Part shown: piece after piece, positions 1 to 11,944 of the stretch
Layout of the letters: every line of letters begins with the position of its first letter
Numbering within the stretch: position 1 is the stretch's first letter
DNA from: Bathymodiolus brooksi
Taxonomy: Eukaryota > Mollusca > Bivalvia > Mytilida > Modiolidae
Direction: 5' to 3'
NCBI GenBank assembly: GCA_963680875.1
Contig: OY804589.1
Location: 3,906,001 to 3,970,000 of the forward strand
DNA length: 64,000 nucleotides
Program-made: the position numbers and the translations under genes
Notes under the pieces: generated by a model
What the model was told of the DNA's origin: nothing
The model's database searches: none
Seen by the model: the letters and a program-made list of their open reading frames with translations, nothing else

Positions 1-3000
1 CCTCTAGTATTAACAGGTACACAATACAGGTAAAATCTAGTTACTTTACCTCTAGTATTAACAGGTACACAATACAGGTAAATTCTAGTTAATTTACCTC
101 TAGTTTTAACAGGTACACAATACAGGTAAAATCTAGATAATTTACCTCTAGTATTAACAGGTACACAATACAGGTAAAATCTAGTTAAAATAGGTACACA
201 ATACAAGTAAATTCTAGTTAATTTACCTCTAGTATTAACAGGTACACAATACAGGTAAAATCTAGTTACTTTACCTCTAGTATTAACAGGTACACAATAC
301 AGGTAAATTCTAGTTAATTTACCTCTAGTATTAACAGGTACACAATACAGGAAAAATCTAGTTAGTTTACCTCTAGTATTAACATGTACACAATACAGGT
401 AAAATCTAGTTAATTTACCTCTAGTATTAACAGGTACACAATACAGGTAAAATCTAGTTAATTTACCTCTAGTATTAGCAGGTACACAATACAGATAAAA
501 TCTAGTTAATTTACCTCTAGTATTAACAGGTACACAATACAGGTAAATTATAGTTAATTTACCTCTAGTATTCACAGGTACATGTACACAATACAGGTAA
601 AATCTAGTTAATTTACCTCTAGTATTAACAGGTACACAATACAGGTAAAATCTAGTTAATTTACCTCTAGTATTAACAGGTACACAATACAGGTAAATTC
701 TAGTTAAATTACCTCTAGTATTAACAGGTACACACAATAGGTAAATTATAGTTAATTTACCGCTAGTATTAACAGGTACACAATACAGGTAAAATCTAGT
801 TAAACAGGTACACAATACAGGTAAAATCTAGTTAAACAGGTACACAATACAGGTAAATTATAGTTAATTTACCTCTAGTATTAACAGGTACACAATACAG
901 GTAAAATCTAGTTACTTTATCTCTAGTATTAACAGGTACACAATACAGGTAAAATCTAGTTAATTTACCTCTAGTATTAACAGGTACACAATACAGGTAA
1001 ATTATAGTTAATCTACCTCTAGTATTAAAAGGTACACAATGCAGGTAAATTATAGTTAATTTACCTCTAGTATTAACAGGTACACACAATAGGTAAAATC
1101 TAGTCAAAACAGGTACACAATACAGGTAAATTATAGTTAATTTACCTCTAGTATTAACATGTACACAATACAGGTAAAATCTAGTTAATTTACCTCTAGT
1201 ATTAACAGGTACACAATACAGGTAAAATCTAGTTACTTTACCTCTAGTATTAACAGGTACACAATACAGGTAAATTCTAGTTAATTTACCTCTAGTTTTA
1301 ACAGGTACACAATACAGGTAAAATCTAGTTAATTTAACTCTAGTAATAACAGGTACACAATACAGGTAAAATCTAGTTAAAATAGGTACACAATACAGGT
1401 AAAATCTAGTTAAAATAGGTACACAATACAGGTAAATTCTAGTTAATTTACCTCTAGTATTAACAGGTACACAATATAGGTAAAATCTAGTTACTTTACC
1501 TCTAGTATTAACAGGTACACAATACAGGTAAATTCTAGTTAATTTACCTCTAGTATTAACAGGTACACAATACAGGAAAAATCTAGTTAATTTACCTCTG
1601 GTATTAACATGTACACAATACAGGTAAAATCTAGTTAATTTACCTCTAGTATTAACAGGTACACAATACAGGTAAAATCTAGTTAATTTACCTCTAGTAT
1701 TAGCAGGTACACAATACAGATAAAATCTAGTTAATTTACCTCTAGTATTAACAGGTACACAATACAGGTAAAATCTAGTTAATTTACCTCTAGTATTAAC
1801 AGGTACACAATACAGGTAAAATCTAGTTAATTTACCTCTAGTATTAACAGGTACACAATACAGGTAAATTCTAGTTAAATTACCTTTAGTATTAACAGGT
1901 ACACACAATAGGTAAATTATAGTTAATTTACCTCTAGTATTAACAGGTACACAATACAGGTAAAATCTAGTTAAACAGGTACACAATACAGGTAAAATCT
2001 AGTTAAACAGGTACACAATACAGGTAAATTATAGTTAATTTACCTCTAGTATTAACAGGTACACAATACAGGTAAAATCTAGTTACTTTATCTCTAGTAT
2101 TAACAGGTACACAATACAGGTAAAATCTAGTTAATTTACCTCTAGTATTAACAGGTACACAATACAGGTAAATTATAGTTAATTTACCTCTAGTATTAAA
2201 AGGTACACAATGCAGGTAAATTATAGTTAATTTACCTCTAGTATTAACAGGTACACACAATAGGTAAAATCTAGTTAAAACAGGTACACAATACAGGTAA
2301 ATTATAGTTAATTTACCCCTAGTATTAACAGGTACACAATACAGGTAAAATCTAGTTAATTTACCTCTATTATTAACAGGTACACAATACAGGTAAATTA
2401 TAGTTAATTTACCTCTAGTATTAACAGGTACACACAATAGGTAAAATCTAGTTAAAACAGGTACACAATACAGGTAAATTATAGTTAATTTACCCCTAGT
2501 ATTAACAGGTACACAATACAGGTAAAATCTAGTTAATTTACCTCTATTATTAACAGGTACACAATACAGGTAAATTATAGTTAATTTACCTTTAGTATTA
2601 ACAGGTACACAATACAGGTGAAATCTAGTTAAACAGATACACAATACAGGTAACATCTAGTTAAACAGGTACACAATACAGGTAAATTATAGTTAATTTA
2701 CCTCTAGTATTAACATGTACACAATACAGGTAAAATCAAGTTAATTGACCTCTAGTATTAACAGGTACACAATACAGGTAAAATCTAGTTAATTTACCTG
2801 TAGTATTAGCAGGTACACAATACAGATAAAATCTAGTTAATTTACCTCTAGTATTAACAGGTACACAATACAGGTAAATTATAGTTAATTTACCTCTAGT
2901 ATTAACAGGTACATGTACACAATACACGTAAAATCTACTTAATTTACCTTTAGTATTAACAGGTACACAATACAGGTAAAATCTAGTTAATTTACCTCTA

Positions 3001-3274
3001 GTATTAACAGGTACAGAATACAGGAAAAATCTAGTTAATTTACCTCTAGTATTAACAGGTACACAATACAGGTAAATTATAGTTAATTTACCTCTTGTAT
3101 TAACAGGTAGACAATACAGGTAAAATCTAGTTAATTTACCTCTAGTATTAACAGGTACACAATACAGGTAAATTATAGTTAATTTACCTCTAGTATTAAC
3201 AGGTACACAATACAGGTAAAATCTAGTTAATTTACCTCTAGTGTTAACAGGTACACAATACAGGTAAAATCTTG
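1..3274. repeat. 48-bp tandem satellite array with higher-order repeats
   Basis: About 70 units of a 48-bp monomer containing TAACAGGTACACAATACAGG followed by TAAAATCTAGTTAATTTACCTCTAGTAT (written here in two parts), plus shorter variant units of about 30 bp. The monomer holds an inverted repeat, AGGTAAATT / AATTTACCT, around a CTAGTT loop. Diagnostic variants recur about 1.17-1.19 kb apart (TTTATCTC near 915 and 2090; AATGCAGG near 1037 and 2208), showing a higher-order repeat. A block near 2300-2400 is repeated again near 2480-2560. The array runs off the left edge. Because 48 is divisible by 3, long minus-strand ORFs of a 16-residue repeat appear; they are read as by-products, not genes. 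Confidence 0.95.
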
Positions 3275-3578
3275 ACAAGGAATCCCTTTGCTCTTGTCTT
3301 GTCCAAGGCACAAGTAAGGCACGTTCTCCTAATAAAATACAAATGTTAAACTTTAAATTTAGGTCAGGTGCAAAATTCAAAATTAAAATATTACTAACCA
3401 GTTGATCTATTATACAATTATTCAAAAACATTTCAAATGGATTCCATCAAAGACAAAGATTTCCCTATAATTTTATTCATTTAATGATAAGTTTGCTTTT
3501 TTTCTGCTTACTTTCATACACAAATGTATACTCATAATTCCAGAATATTTCTCTCATTTCCCTGTAGTACCACCACTC
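3275..3578. other. Short non-repetitive spacer
   Basis: AT-rich sequence between the 48-bp array and the 60-bp array. No gene, RNA or convincing element is visible. Confidence 0.6.
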
Positions 3579-4975
3579 ACCTTTAATTCCAGCATGTTTA
3601 TCTTCCCCTGTTAACTGACACAGATTGATCTCCCCCTGTTAACTGATACAAATTTATCTCTCCATACCTTAATTTCAGCATGTTTATCTCCCCCTATTTA
3701 CTGGTACAGATTTATCTCCCCTTACCTTTAATTCCAGCATGCTTATCTCCCCCTGTTAACTGACACATATTTATCTCTCCTTACCTTTAATTCCAGTATG
3801 CTTATCTCCCCTGTTAACTGATAGATATATCTCCCCTTACCTGTAATTCTTGCATGTTTATCTCCCCCTGTTAACTGACACAGATTTATCTCCCCTTACC
3901 TTTAATTCCAGCATATTTATCTCCCCTCACCTTTAATTCCAGCATGCTTATCACCCCCTGTTAACTGATACAGATGTATCTCCCCTTACCTTTAATTCCA
4001 GCAAGCTTACACTAGGGCCATCAAAGTATTAATTTCCTTGGTACAGTATTAATTTCCGGGGTAAAGTATTAATTTTTAATACTTTTCTGCGGAAATTCAG
4101 TGTGAACCTTGGGGATTAATACAAAATCTCGGAGATTAGGATTGCTGTCAAATTAATACTTTGCCGTTCAATTTAATACTTTATTCAGCAGGATAAATCA
4201 ATAATCTTTATATATATATTTATCTTATCTACATATCTTTATATCGTATTTATCTACCCCCTGTTAACTGATACAGATTGATCTCCCCTTATCTTTAATC
4301 CCAGCATGTTTATCTCTCCCTGTTAACTGATACAGATTGATCTCCCTTTACCTTTAATTCCAGAATGCTTATATCCCCTGACATTTAATTCCAGCATGCT
4401 TACACTAGGGCCATCAAAGTATTAATTTGCGGGGTAAACTTTTCCGCTGGGGATTAATACAAAATCGCGGAGATTAGGCTTGCCGTCAAATTAATACTTT
4501 GCCGTTCAATTTAATACTTTATTCGGCAGGATAAATCAATAATCTTTATATATAATTATCTTATCTACATATCTTTATATTGTACCGGGTATTTATCTCC
4601 CTGTTAATGGATACAGATTGATCTCCCATTACCTTTAATTCCAGCATGTGTATCTCCCCCTGTTAACCGATACAAATTTATCTCCCCTTATCTTTAATAT
4701 CAGCATGTTTATCTCCCCTTGTTAACTGATACAGATTTATCTCCCGTTACCTTTAATTCCATCATGTTTATCTCCCCTTACCTTTAATTCCGGCATATTT
4801 ATCTCCCCCTGTTAACAGATACAGATGTATCTCCCTTACTTTTAATTCCAGCATGCTTATCTCTCCCTGTTAACTGATACAGATTTATCTCCCTCTGTTA
4901 ACTGATACAGATTTATCTCCCCTTACCCTTAATTCCTGCATGTTTATCTCCCCCTGTTAACTGGTACAGATTCGT
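3579..4975 (-). repeat. 60-bp tandem repeat, left block (minus-strand sense)
   Basis: Degenerate repeats of about 60 bp. In minus-strand sense each reads CTGTATCAGTTAACAGGGGG, then AGATAAACATGCTGGAATTAAAG, then GTAAGGGGAG. The unit matches the end of the exon-like ORF at 4950-5125, including its AAAG/GTAAGG splice-donor-like junction. The part from 4592 rightwards lies in the large inverted repeat. Two related inserts (4008-4245 and 4403-4590) interrupt the array. Confidence 0.85.
4008..4590. repeat. Duplicated AT-rich insert inside the 60-bp array
   Basis: Two copies of an insert beginning ACTAGGGCCATCAAAGTATT, at about 4008-4245 and 4403-4590, with array units between them. Both contain TTAATACTTTGCCGTTCAAT and end in an AT-rich ATCTTTATAT stretch. 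The second copy ends just where the left arm of the large inverted repeat begins. The copies differ by several indels, so the duplication is not recent. TTAATACTTT repeated in both orientations suggests a decayed inverted-repeat element, but no clean termini are visible. Confidence 0.6.
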
Positions 4976-5125
4976 CAGAACTTCATCTCGTGGTTCTTCT
5001 TCCAGATTGGTCAGAGGGAATGCTGGGAGATATTTTGTTGGCCTTGATTCGTGATCTCTGGTACTGTCAAGTAATAAAATGTCATAAAACTTTGGCTTGT
5101 ACTCATGACCTTCCACCTTTGACAT
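4950..5125 (-). other. Exon-like ORF at the edge of the 60-bp array (left-arm copy)
   Basis: A 70-codon minus-strand ORF beginning MSKVEGHEYKPKF, with non-repetitive coding-like content (DILLLDSTRDHESRPTKYLP) up to LYQLTG, where it runs into the 60-bp repeat. The reading DKHAGIK is followed by GTAAGG, which would be a reasonable 5' splice site, so this could be an internal exon rather than a whole gene. The same ORF is identical in the opposite arm. I recognise no family. Confidence 0.4.
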
Positions 5126-5867
5126 ATATTCCTGCCCTGCCCTCCGACTTTTGACTTGAACTCATGACCTCCGACATTTTGTCAGGGACGTAACACTGCT
5201 AAAATCACTTCCATGCAGTTTCAAGTGAATCAAGGCCCATCACTTCAATAATTTATGAATGATTTATTTTACATTTTTCACCAATTCTTATTGTTTAAGC
5301 TTTACATCCTAATTAATGTGTTATACACCAAAGGTTCTAGTTTGTGAATGGGTAGAAACTCACATTATGTCAAATTTACAATTCTATATACACCATTCGA
5401 ACTTAGATTTTTATGAAATTTTGGCTAAATGAATTGCAACTTTTCCTGGAAATCAACTGTGGATGACAACAGCTTAAAGTTGTTATATAAACATGTCACT
5501 TCATTACATAAAATAATCCTTAATTTCTCAACAGTTCAAGGCAAATTCCACATCCCATAATTGTTTATGTATGGTCACCATTTTTTTTTAAACTGTCATA
5601 TTTCTGAAAAAATACATTCCTGATTGGTCAACTTAACAAACAAAACATGACAATTTAAAATATAGTTGAATTAATCTTCTAGTGCACTCAAAATCATGTG
5701 TTGCTAATAGCAACTATTTAAGAGTGTTGAACCAAATATAGTCCTTAGCACATGCAGTACACTCTACATCAAAGTATGTTACAACATCAAGTAGATTCAG
5801 TATAATACAGCTGGTGTCTCTCTCTCTGATGTCTGAAAATGAAAAGAAGACTTAGGATTATAGGGAC
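5126..5867. other. Non-coding part of the inverted-repeat arm
   Basis: AT-rich sequence with no credible ORF. A short direct duplication of the motif TCATGACCTCCGAC / TCATGACCTTCCAC sits at its left edge beside the exon-like ORF. Its mirror copy is 11027-11768. Confidence 0.6.
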
Positions 5868-6118
5868 ATCCTGGTCGTGATCGTATGGTAGTTGGATTTA
5901 CAACTACCTGTGCAATCAGTGCCTATCACCACTAAAGTTGTGAGTTCGAACCTCATTATAGCGAGGTGTATTCTATATAACATTATGTGATAAAGTTTTT
6001 CAGTGACTTGCGACAGGTCGGTGTTTTTCTCCGGGTACTCTGGTTTCCTCTACCAATAAAACTAACTGCCACGATATAACTGAAATATTGTTGAGTGTGG
6101 CATTAAACACCACAAACA
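5868..6118 (+). mobile_element. tRNA-derived SINE, near full length
   Basis: A roughly 250-bp SINE. The head contains TATGGTAGTTGGATTTACAA (A-box-like) and GTGAGTTCGAACCTC (B-box-like, consensus GTTCGAANC), so transcription by RNA polymerase III is expected for active copies. The body contains GACTTGCGACAGGTCGGTG, and the tail GCCACGATATAACTGAAATA then TTAAACACCACAAAC. The same family recurs at 10780, 19276, 24757, 29872, 42323, 58262 and 62368. The tail may belong to one of the conserved metazoan SINE domains; that assignment is uncertain. Confidence 0.8.
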
Positions 6119-6284
6119 AACATATGATTATACAACAATGTATAATACATGTACAACTAAAAGTTTGATTGACTCATCTCACTAGGATTTAGAAAATGCA
6201 AATATGCTCGTTTTTTGGCAAATATAACCGGTAAAATGCAAATAATTAAAGATTACCAGTTATATTAGCGCTTACCAGTTAAAT

Positions 6285-6560
6285 TAGCGAATTGTCTTGT
6301 TATATTTGCGTTTTTCCTTTTAAATTTGCATTGTCGTGGCATATTTGCATTTTTCCTTTTAAATTTGCATTGTCGTGGCATATTTGCGTTTTTCCTTTTA
6401 AATTTGCATTGTCGTGGCATTTTTGCATTTTTTCTTTAAATTTGCATTGTCCTGGCATATTTGCATTTTTCCTTTTAAATTTGCATTGTCATGGCATATT
6501 TGCGTTTTTCCTTTTAAAATTGCATTGTAGTGGCATTTTTGCATTTTTACCAGTTAAATC
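6285..6560. repeat. 39-bp minisatellite, left-arm copy
   Basis: About 6.7 units of 39 bp with core GGCATATTTGCGTTTTTCCT then TTTAAATTTGCATTGTCGT. The ORF of 13-residue repeats across it is a by-product of the unit length. The right-arm copy has about one extra unit. Confidence 0.9.
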
Positions 6561-6733
6561 GCACGGTCATCAAAACCACCCGCTGAGTAGAGAGATTACG
6601 TAATACTGTAGTCGTCACTAGCTCATTGAATATGACGATCTATAGTATTATATTATCGTGTATCTATATGTATTTATCTATTATTATTATTATTATTCTA
6701 GAGAAAACCACAAACCTGCTGCAATATAGTAAT

Positions 6734-6829
6734 ATTTATACCACAGTTTTCCAAGATTAAAGGGTTAAACCATCGAACGTGAAGCGTGAGATTGCTTAAC
6801 CATTTAATTCTGAAAACTGTGGTATAAAT
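6734..6829. mobile_element. Small MITE-like palindrome (left-arm copy)
   Basis: A 96-bp element with perfect 18-bp terminal inverted repeats, ATTTATACCACAGTTTTC and GAAAACTGTGGTATAAAT, and no coding capacity. No clear target-site duplication is seen, so the superfamily cannot be assigned. AACGTGAAGCG occurs both inside it and just beyond its right end. Confidence 0.6.
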
Positions 6830-7022
6830 GATTTGTAACGTGAAGCGATGCAATATGACATCTAGGACGTTGATTATTGCATGGCTCTCTGAGAGTAATA
6901 AAACTACAGCCGAGATTTTAAGTGTGGAATATCGTATCTGTATGTATTATTTCATAGCTCTTATCTGTTGCTTACATTCTTGTATATAAAGCCACAAAAA
7001 GATCAAAGAAAAAGAATGCATT

Positions 7023-7990
7023 CATGCTACAACAAACTTTATTGCATAACATTGTATTAAGTACACCTCCCAAGTGTAACATTGTATTAAGTACACCTCC
7101 CAAGTGTAACATTGTATTAAGTACACCTCCCAAGTGTAACCTTGTATTAAGTACACCTCCCAAGTGTAACCTTGTATTAAGTACATCTCCCAAGTGTAAC
7201 ATTGTATTAAGTACACCTCTCAAGTGTAACATTGTATTAAGTACACCTCCCAAGTGTAACATTATATTAATTACACCTCCCAAGTGTAACATTGTATTAA
7301 GTACACCTCCCAAGTGTAACATTGTATTAAGTACACCTCCCAAGTGTAACATTGTATTAAGTACACCTCCCAAGTGTAACATTGTATTAAGTACATCTCC
7401 CAAGTGTAACATTATATTAAGTACACCTCCCAAGTGTAACATTGTATTAAGTACACCTCCCAAGGGTAACATTGTATTAAGTACACCTCCCAAGTGTAAC
7501 ATTGTATTAAGTACACTTCCCAAGTGTAACATTGCATTAAGTACACCTCCCAAGTGTAACATTGTATTAAGTACACCTCCCAAGTGTAACATTGTATTAA
7601 GTACACCTCCCAAGTGTAACCTTGTATTAAGTACACCTCCCAAGTGTAACATTGTATTAATTACACCTCCCAAGTGTAACATTGTATTAAGTACACCTCC
7701 CAAGTGTAATATTGTATTAAGTACACCTCCCAAGTGTAACATTGTATTAAGTACACCTCCCAAGTGTAACATTGTATTAAGTACACCTCTCAAGTGTAAC
7801 ATTGTATTAAGTACACCTCCCAAGTGTAACATTATATTAAGTACACATCCCAAGTGTAACATTATATTAAGTACACCTCCCAAGTGTAACATTGTATTAA
7901 GTACACCTCCCAAGTGTAACATTGTATTAAGTACACCTCCCAAGTGCTGGTTTCACACTCAAAACGTTAGTGGTGATAGGCACTGATTCA
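7023..7990 (-). repeat. SINE carrying an expanded 30-bp minisatellite, left arm (about 29-30 units)
   Basis: Units of ATTGTATTAAGTACACCTCC plus CAAGTGTAAC from about 7050 to 7947. The flanks are SINE sequence on the minus strand: CAACAAACTTTATTGCATAA on the left matches the SINE's CAAACTTTATCACATAA, and CGTTAGTGGTGATAGGCACT on the right matches the region upstream of the B box. The unit itself matches the SINE segment GTATCGAGTACACCTCG. The array therefore grew from within the SINE. Ten-residue repeat ORFs are open on both strands and are by-products. Confidence 0.85.
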
Positions 7991-8156
7991 ATAAGTATCA
8001 TTGAATACTATTATCATACAAGTTAATTCATTTTATTCTAATTCATGTATGTATTGGAGAAGACGTTTCTAAGTTGTGCACCTTGTGTCTTATCCAATTG
8101 TTTATTATTGTGCAATAAAGTAAAATTCAGTAAGAGTGACTGAGGTCTTTTATTGA

Positions 8157-9244
8157 TAAAGTTTCAGATTCCTGTGGTAGATGTATGATCAAAATCTGGT
8201 CCTTCAAGAGTTCCGAATTTCCGGTTTTTTTATAGGTGGCGCTGTTACTTTCACTTTGGGTCCATGGAGTTCTCTACTCAGGCGAATTCCTGACAAAAAC
8301 GACCGCTGTGCCTTCACAAGAGGTAGACGAGGGGAGGTCATGATATTTTTTGAAAAGAATAAGGTCTTGGGAGTTGAAACAAACAGGGTTTTGTATATAT
8401 TAGAAGGAATTTAAAAAGCAAACATGACTTGAAGCGAGCAGGGGTAAAAAAGGTGTCCGCCCTTGTACATGTTTATACATTGATATTATATTTACGTGGA
8501 TAGTGACAAGGCCCTGTGTGTAGCATAGCAACTTCGATTTATAATTTATTTATTATTTCTACCGTAATTATTTTATTTATTTTAGTTTTATATATCAGTG
8601 TCCACCTATCAAAAGTACAAGTGTGTTGAAGTTACCGAGTGTAAATTGCACATGCGCGTAGAGGATACCAATAATTACAAGAGAGACAATCCAGTGTCTA
8701 TGAAACGAAGAATACAGAATACAGAACTCTATCACATGTATGTCAATGCGAGTAGCATAAAATCTCGCCACTCGAGATAAAGTGAGAAAATACGAGTTTC
8801 ATATCCTTCTTACTATATAAATCCTTGTAAAAATGAAGTAAAATAAAAACCAGTTGTCAGTCGAGGGATAAACAAAATCGTAACAAACCCCTGTGGGAGG
8901 GCTTGTTTTAAAAGATGTAGTTGTTAACAGTGTTCTAAATAAAATGGAGAGAGTAAAGTCTGTGTACGGGGGGATATTCATTACACGAATATGAAAGATT
9001 ACCATTAAAAAGTGTAAAATCCTTAACATCATAACAAACCAACTTTACCGGAAGTATATTCACCATGGGGATCCTTTATGGCGCACCATCCTTTATTACA
9101 ATGTATCAATTTCATTAAATATTTTCCTTCGACAACGCGGGATTGGGATTTCCATTTGTGCAGAAAAATGAAACATAAACACTGACAACAAACAACAAAT
9201 TGAAAATTAAACATATATTACCACATTTCGTCTATTTTCCACAT
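8157..9244. repeat. Spacer of the large inverted repeat: copy of a dispersed repeat family
   Basis: No credible gene; the 77-codon plus-strand ORF at 8181-8414 resembles nothing I recognise. Segments match other places in the window: TTTACGTGGATAGTGACAAG (8491) recurs at 25838; the stretch 8740-9030 recurs at 26289-26715 and in part at 19199-19275; and 9030-9240 recurs at 47420-47572, 48165-48212 and 49642-49665. This copy lacks the insertions found in the others and so serves as their empty site. Confidence 0.8.
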
Positions 9245-9409
9245 TCAATAAAAGACCTCAGTCACTCTTACTGAATTTTACTTTATTGCACAATAATAAA
9301 CAATTGGATAAGACACAAGGTGCACAACTTAGAAACGTCTTCTCCAATACATACATGAATTAGAATAAAATGAATTAACTTGTATGATAATAGTATTCAA
9401 TGATACTTA

Positions 9410-9840
9410 TTGAATCAGTGCCTATCACCACTAACGTTTTGAGTGTGAAACCAGCACTTGGGAGGTGTACTTAATACAATGTTACACTTGGCAGGTGTAC
9501 TTAATACAATGTTACCCTTGGGAGGTGTACTTAATATAATGTTACACTTGGGAGGTGTACTTAATATAATGTTACACTTGGGAGGTGTACTTAATACAAT
9601 GTTACACTTGGGAGGTGTACTTAATACAATGTTACACTTGGGAGGTGTACTTAATATAATGTTACACTTAGGAGGTGTACTTAATATAATGTTACACTTG
9701 GGAGATGTACTTAATACAAGGTTACACTAGGGAGGTGTACTTAATACAATGTTACACTTGGGAGGTGTACTTAATACAATGTTACACTTGGGAGGTGTAC
9801 TTAATACAATGTTATGCAATAAAGTTTGTTGTAACATGAA
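9410..9840 (+). repeat. SINE carrying a 30-bp minisatellite, right arm (about 12 units)
   Basis: Mirror of 7023-7990, here in SINE sense: TCAGTGCCTATCACCACTAA, then a degenerate B-box region, then units of CACTTGGGAGGTGTACTTAA plus TACAATGTTA, then TGCAATAAAGTTTGTTGTAA. The unit order confirms expansion just downstream of the B box. Confidence 0.85.
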
Positions 9841-10031
9841 TGCATTCTTTTTCTTTGATCTTTTTGTGGCTTTATATACAAGAATGTAAGCAACAGATAA
9901 GAGCTATGAAATAATACATACAGATACGATATTCCACACTTTAAATCTCGGCTGTAGTTTTATTACTCTCAGAGAGCCATGCAATAATCAACGTCCTAGA
10001 TGTCATATTGCATGGCTTCACGTTACAAATC

Positions 10032-10127
10032 ATTTATACCACAGTTTTCAGAATTAAATGGTTAAACAATCTCACGCTTCACGTTCGATGGTTTAACCCT
10101 TTAATCTTGGAAAACTGTGGTATAAAT
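10032..10127. mobile_element. Small MITE-like palindrome (right-arm copy)
   Basis: Mirror copy of 6734-6829, also 96 bp with the same 18-bp terminal inverted repeats. Confidence 0.6.
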
Positions 10128-10314
10128 ATTACTATATTGCAGCAGGTTTGTGGTTTTCTCTAGAATAATAATAATAATAATAGATAAATACATATAGATA
10201 CACGATAATATAATACTATAGATCGTCATATTCAATGAGCTAGTGACGACTACAGTATTACGTAATCTCTCTACTCAGCGGGTGGTTTTGATGACCGTGC
10301 GATTTAACTGGTAA

Positions 10315-10605
10315 AAGGGAAAAATGCCACTACAATGCAATTTTAAAAGGAAAAACGCAAATATGCCATGACAATGCAAATTTAAAAGGAAAAATGCAAA
10401 TATGCCAGGACAATGCAAATTTAAAGGAAAAACGCAAAAATGCCACGACAATGCAAATTTAAAAGGAAAAACGCAAATATGCCACGACAATGCAAATTTA
10501 AAAGGAAAAATGCAAATATGCCACGACAATGCAAATTTAAAAGGAAAAATGCAAATATGCCACGACAATGCAAATTTAAAAGGAAAAACGCAAATATAAC
10601 AAGAC
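10315..10605. repeat. 39-bp minisatellite, right-arm copy
   Basis: About 7.7 units of the 39-bp repeat, one more than in the left arm. ORFs on both strands are by-products. Confidence 0.9.
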
Positions 10606-10779
10606 AATTCGCTAATTTAACTGGTAAGCGCTAATATAACTGGTAATCTTTAAATATTTGCATTTTACCGGTTATATTTGCTAAAAAACGAGCATATTTG
10701 CATTTTCTATTTCCTAGTGAGATGAGTCAATCAAACTTTTAGTTGTACATGTATTATACATTGTTGTATAATCATATGT

Positions 10780-11033
10780 CTGTTTGTGGTGTTTAATGCC
10801 ACACTCAACAATATTTCAGTTATATTGTGGCAGTTAGTTTTATTGGTAGAGGAAACCAGAGTACCCGGAGAAAAACACCGACCTGTCGCAAGTCACTGAC
10901 AAACTTTATCACATAATGTTATATAGAATACACCTCGCTATAATGAGGTTCGAACTCACAACTTTAGTGGTGATAGGCACTGATTGCACAGGTAGTTGTA
11001 AATCCAACTACCATACGATCACGACCAGGATGT
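10780..11033 (-). mobile_element. tRNA-derived SINE (right-arm copy)
   Basis: Mirror of 5868-6118. It runs from GTGGTGTTTAATGCCACACT through the B-box complement GAGGTTCGAACTCACAAC to CAACTACCATACGATCACGA. Confidence 0.8.
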
Positions 11034-11768
11034 CCCTATAATCCTAAGTCTTCTTTTCATTTTCAGACATCAGAGAGAGAGACACCAGCTGTATTATACT
11101 GAATCTACTTGATGTTGTAACATACTTTGATGTAGAGTGTACTGCATGTGCTAAGGACTATATTTGGTTCAACACTCTTAAATAGTTGCTATTAGCAACA
11201 CATGATTTCGAGTGCGCTAGAAGATTAATTCAACTATATTTTAAATTGTCATGTTTTGTTTGTTAAGTTGACCAATCAGGAATGTATTTTTTCAGAAATA
11301 TGACAGTTTAAAAAAAAATGGTGACCATACATAAACAATTATGGGATGTGGAATTTGCCTTGAACTGTTGAGAAATTAAGGATTATTTTATGTAATGAAG
11401 TGACATGTTTATATAACAACTTTAAGCTGTTGTCATCCACAGTTGATTTCCAGGAAAAGTTGCAATTCATTTAGCCAAAATTTCATAAAAATCTAAGTTC
11501 GAATGGTGTATATAGAATTGTAAATTTGACATAATGTGAGTTTCTACCCATTCACAAACTAGAACCTTTGGTGTATAACACATTAATTAGGATGTAAAGC
11601 TTAAACAATAAGAATTGGTGAAAAATGTAAAATAAATCATTCATAAATTATTGAAGTGATGGGCCTTGATTCACTTGAAACTGCATGGAAGTGATTTTAG
11701 CAGTGTTACGTCCCTGACAAAATGTCGGAGGTCATGAGTTCAAGTCAAAAGTCGGAGGGCAGGATTAT

Positions 11769-11944
11769 ATGTCAAAGGTGGAAGGTCATGAGTACAAGCC
11801 AAAGTTTTATGACATTTTATTACTTGACAGTACCAGAGATCACGAATCAAGGCCAACAAAATATCTCCCAGCATTCCCTCTGACCAATCTGGAAGAAGAA
11901 CCACGAGATGAAGTTCTGACGAATCTGTACCAGTTAACAGGGGG
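11769..11944 (+). other. Exon-like ORF (right-arm copy) leading into 60-bp repeats
   Basis: Identical at protein level to 4950-5125. It reads YQLTG then GDKHAGIKG and meets GGTAAGG, a plausible splice donor. Six or so further copies of that junction follow in the 60-bp repeats. The family is unrecognised. Confidence 0.4.

Larger units (their letters stand above)
4592..8156. repeat. Large inverted repeat, left arm
   Basis: This arm is the reverse complement of 9245-12304. Paired positions sum to about 16895 in the outer part (for example 4913 with 11981) and to 17401 at the inner edge (8156 with 9245). The shift of about 507 bp equals 17 units of the 30-bp minisatellite, which is longer here. 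Outside the arrays the arms differ by only scattered substitutions. The outer edge lies at the end of a duplicated insert and the inner edge follows TCTTTTATTGA. Confidence 0.93.

Noticed and set aside
832..3431. Long minus-strand ORFs of a 16-residue repeat (VNTRGKLTRFYLYCVP)
   Set aside because: They exist only because the 48-bp unit is divisible by three and lacks stops in that frame; there is no non-repeat domain or signal, and units with indels break them.
5868..6118. Functional tRNA gene at the A/B-box region
   Set aside because: Only box-like motifs are present; no cloverleaf with acceptor stem and anticodon arm is apparent, and the unit is repeated with a SINE tail.
6972..7986. Overlapping ORFs of over 320 codons on both strands in the 30-bp array
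   Set aside because: A 30-bp unit open in several frames gives ORFs on both strands; the array is SINE-derived.
8181..8414. 77-codon ORF in the palindrome spacer
   Set aside because: No recognisable family, no supporting context, and it lies in a dispersed repeat.
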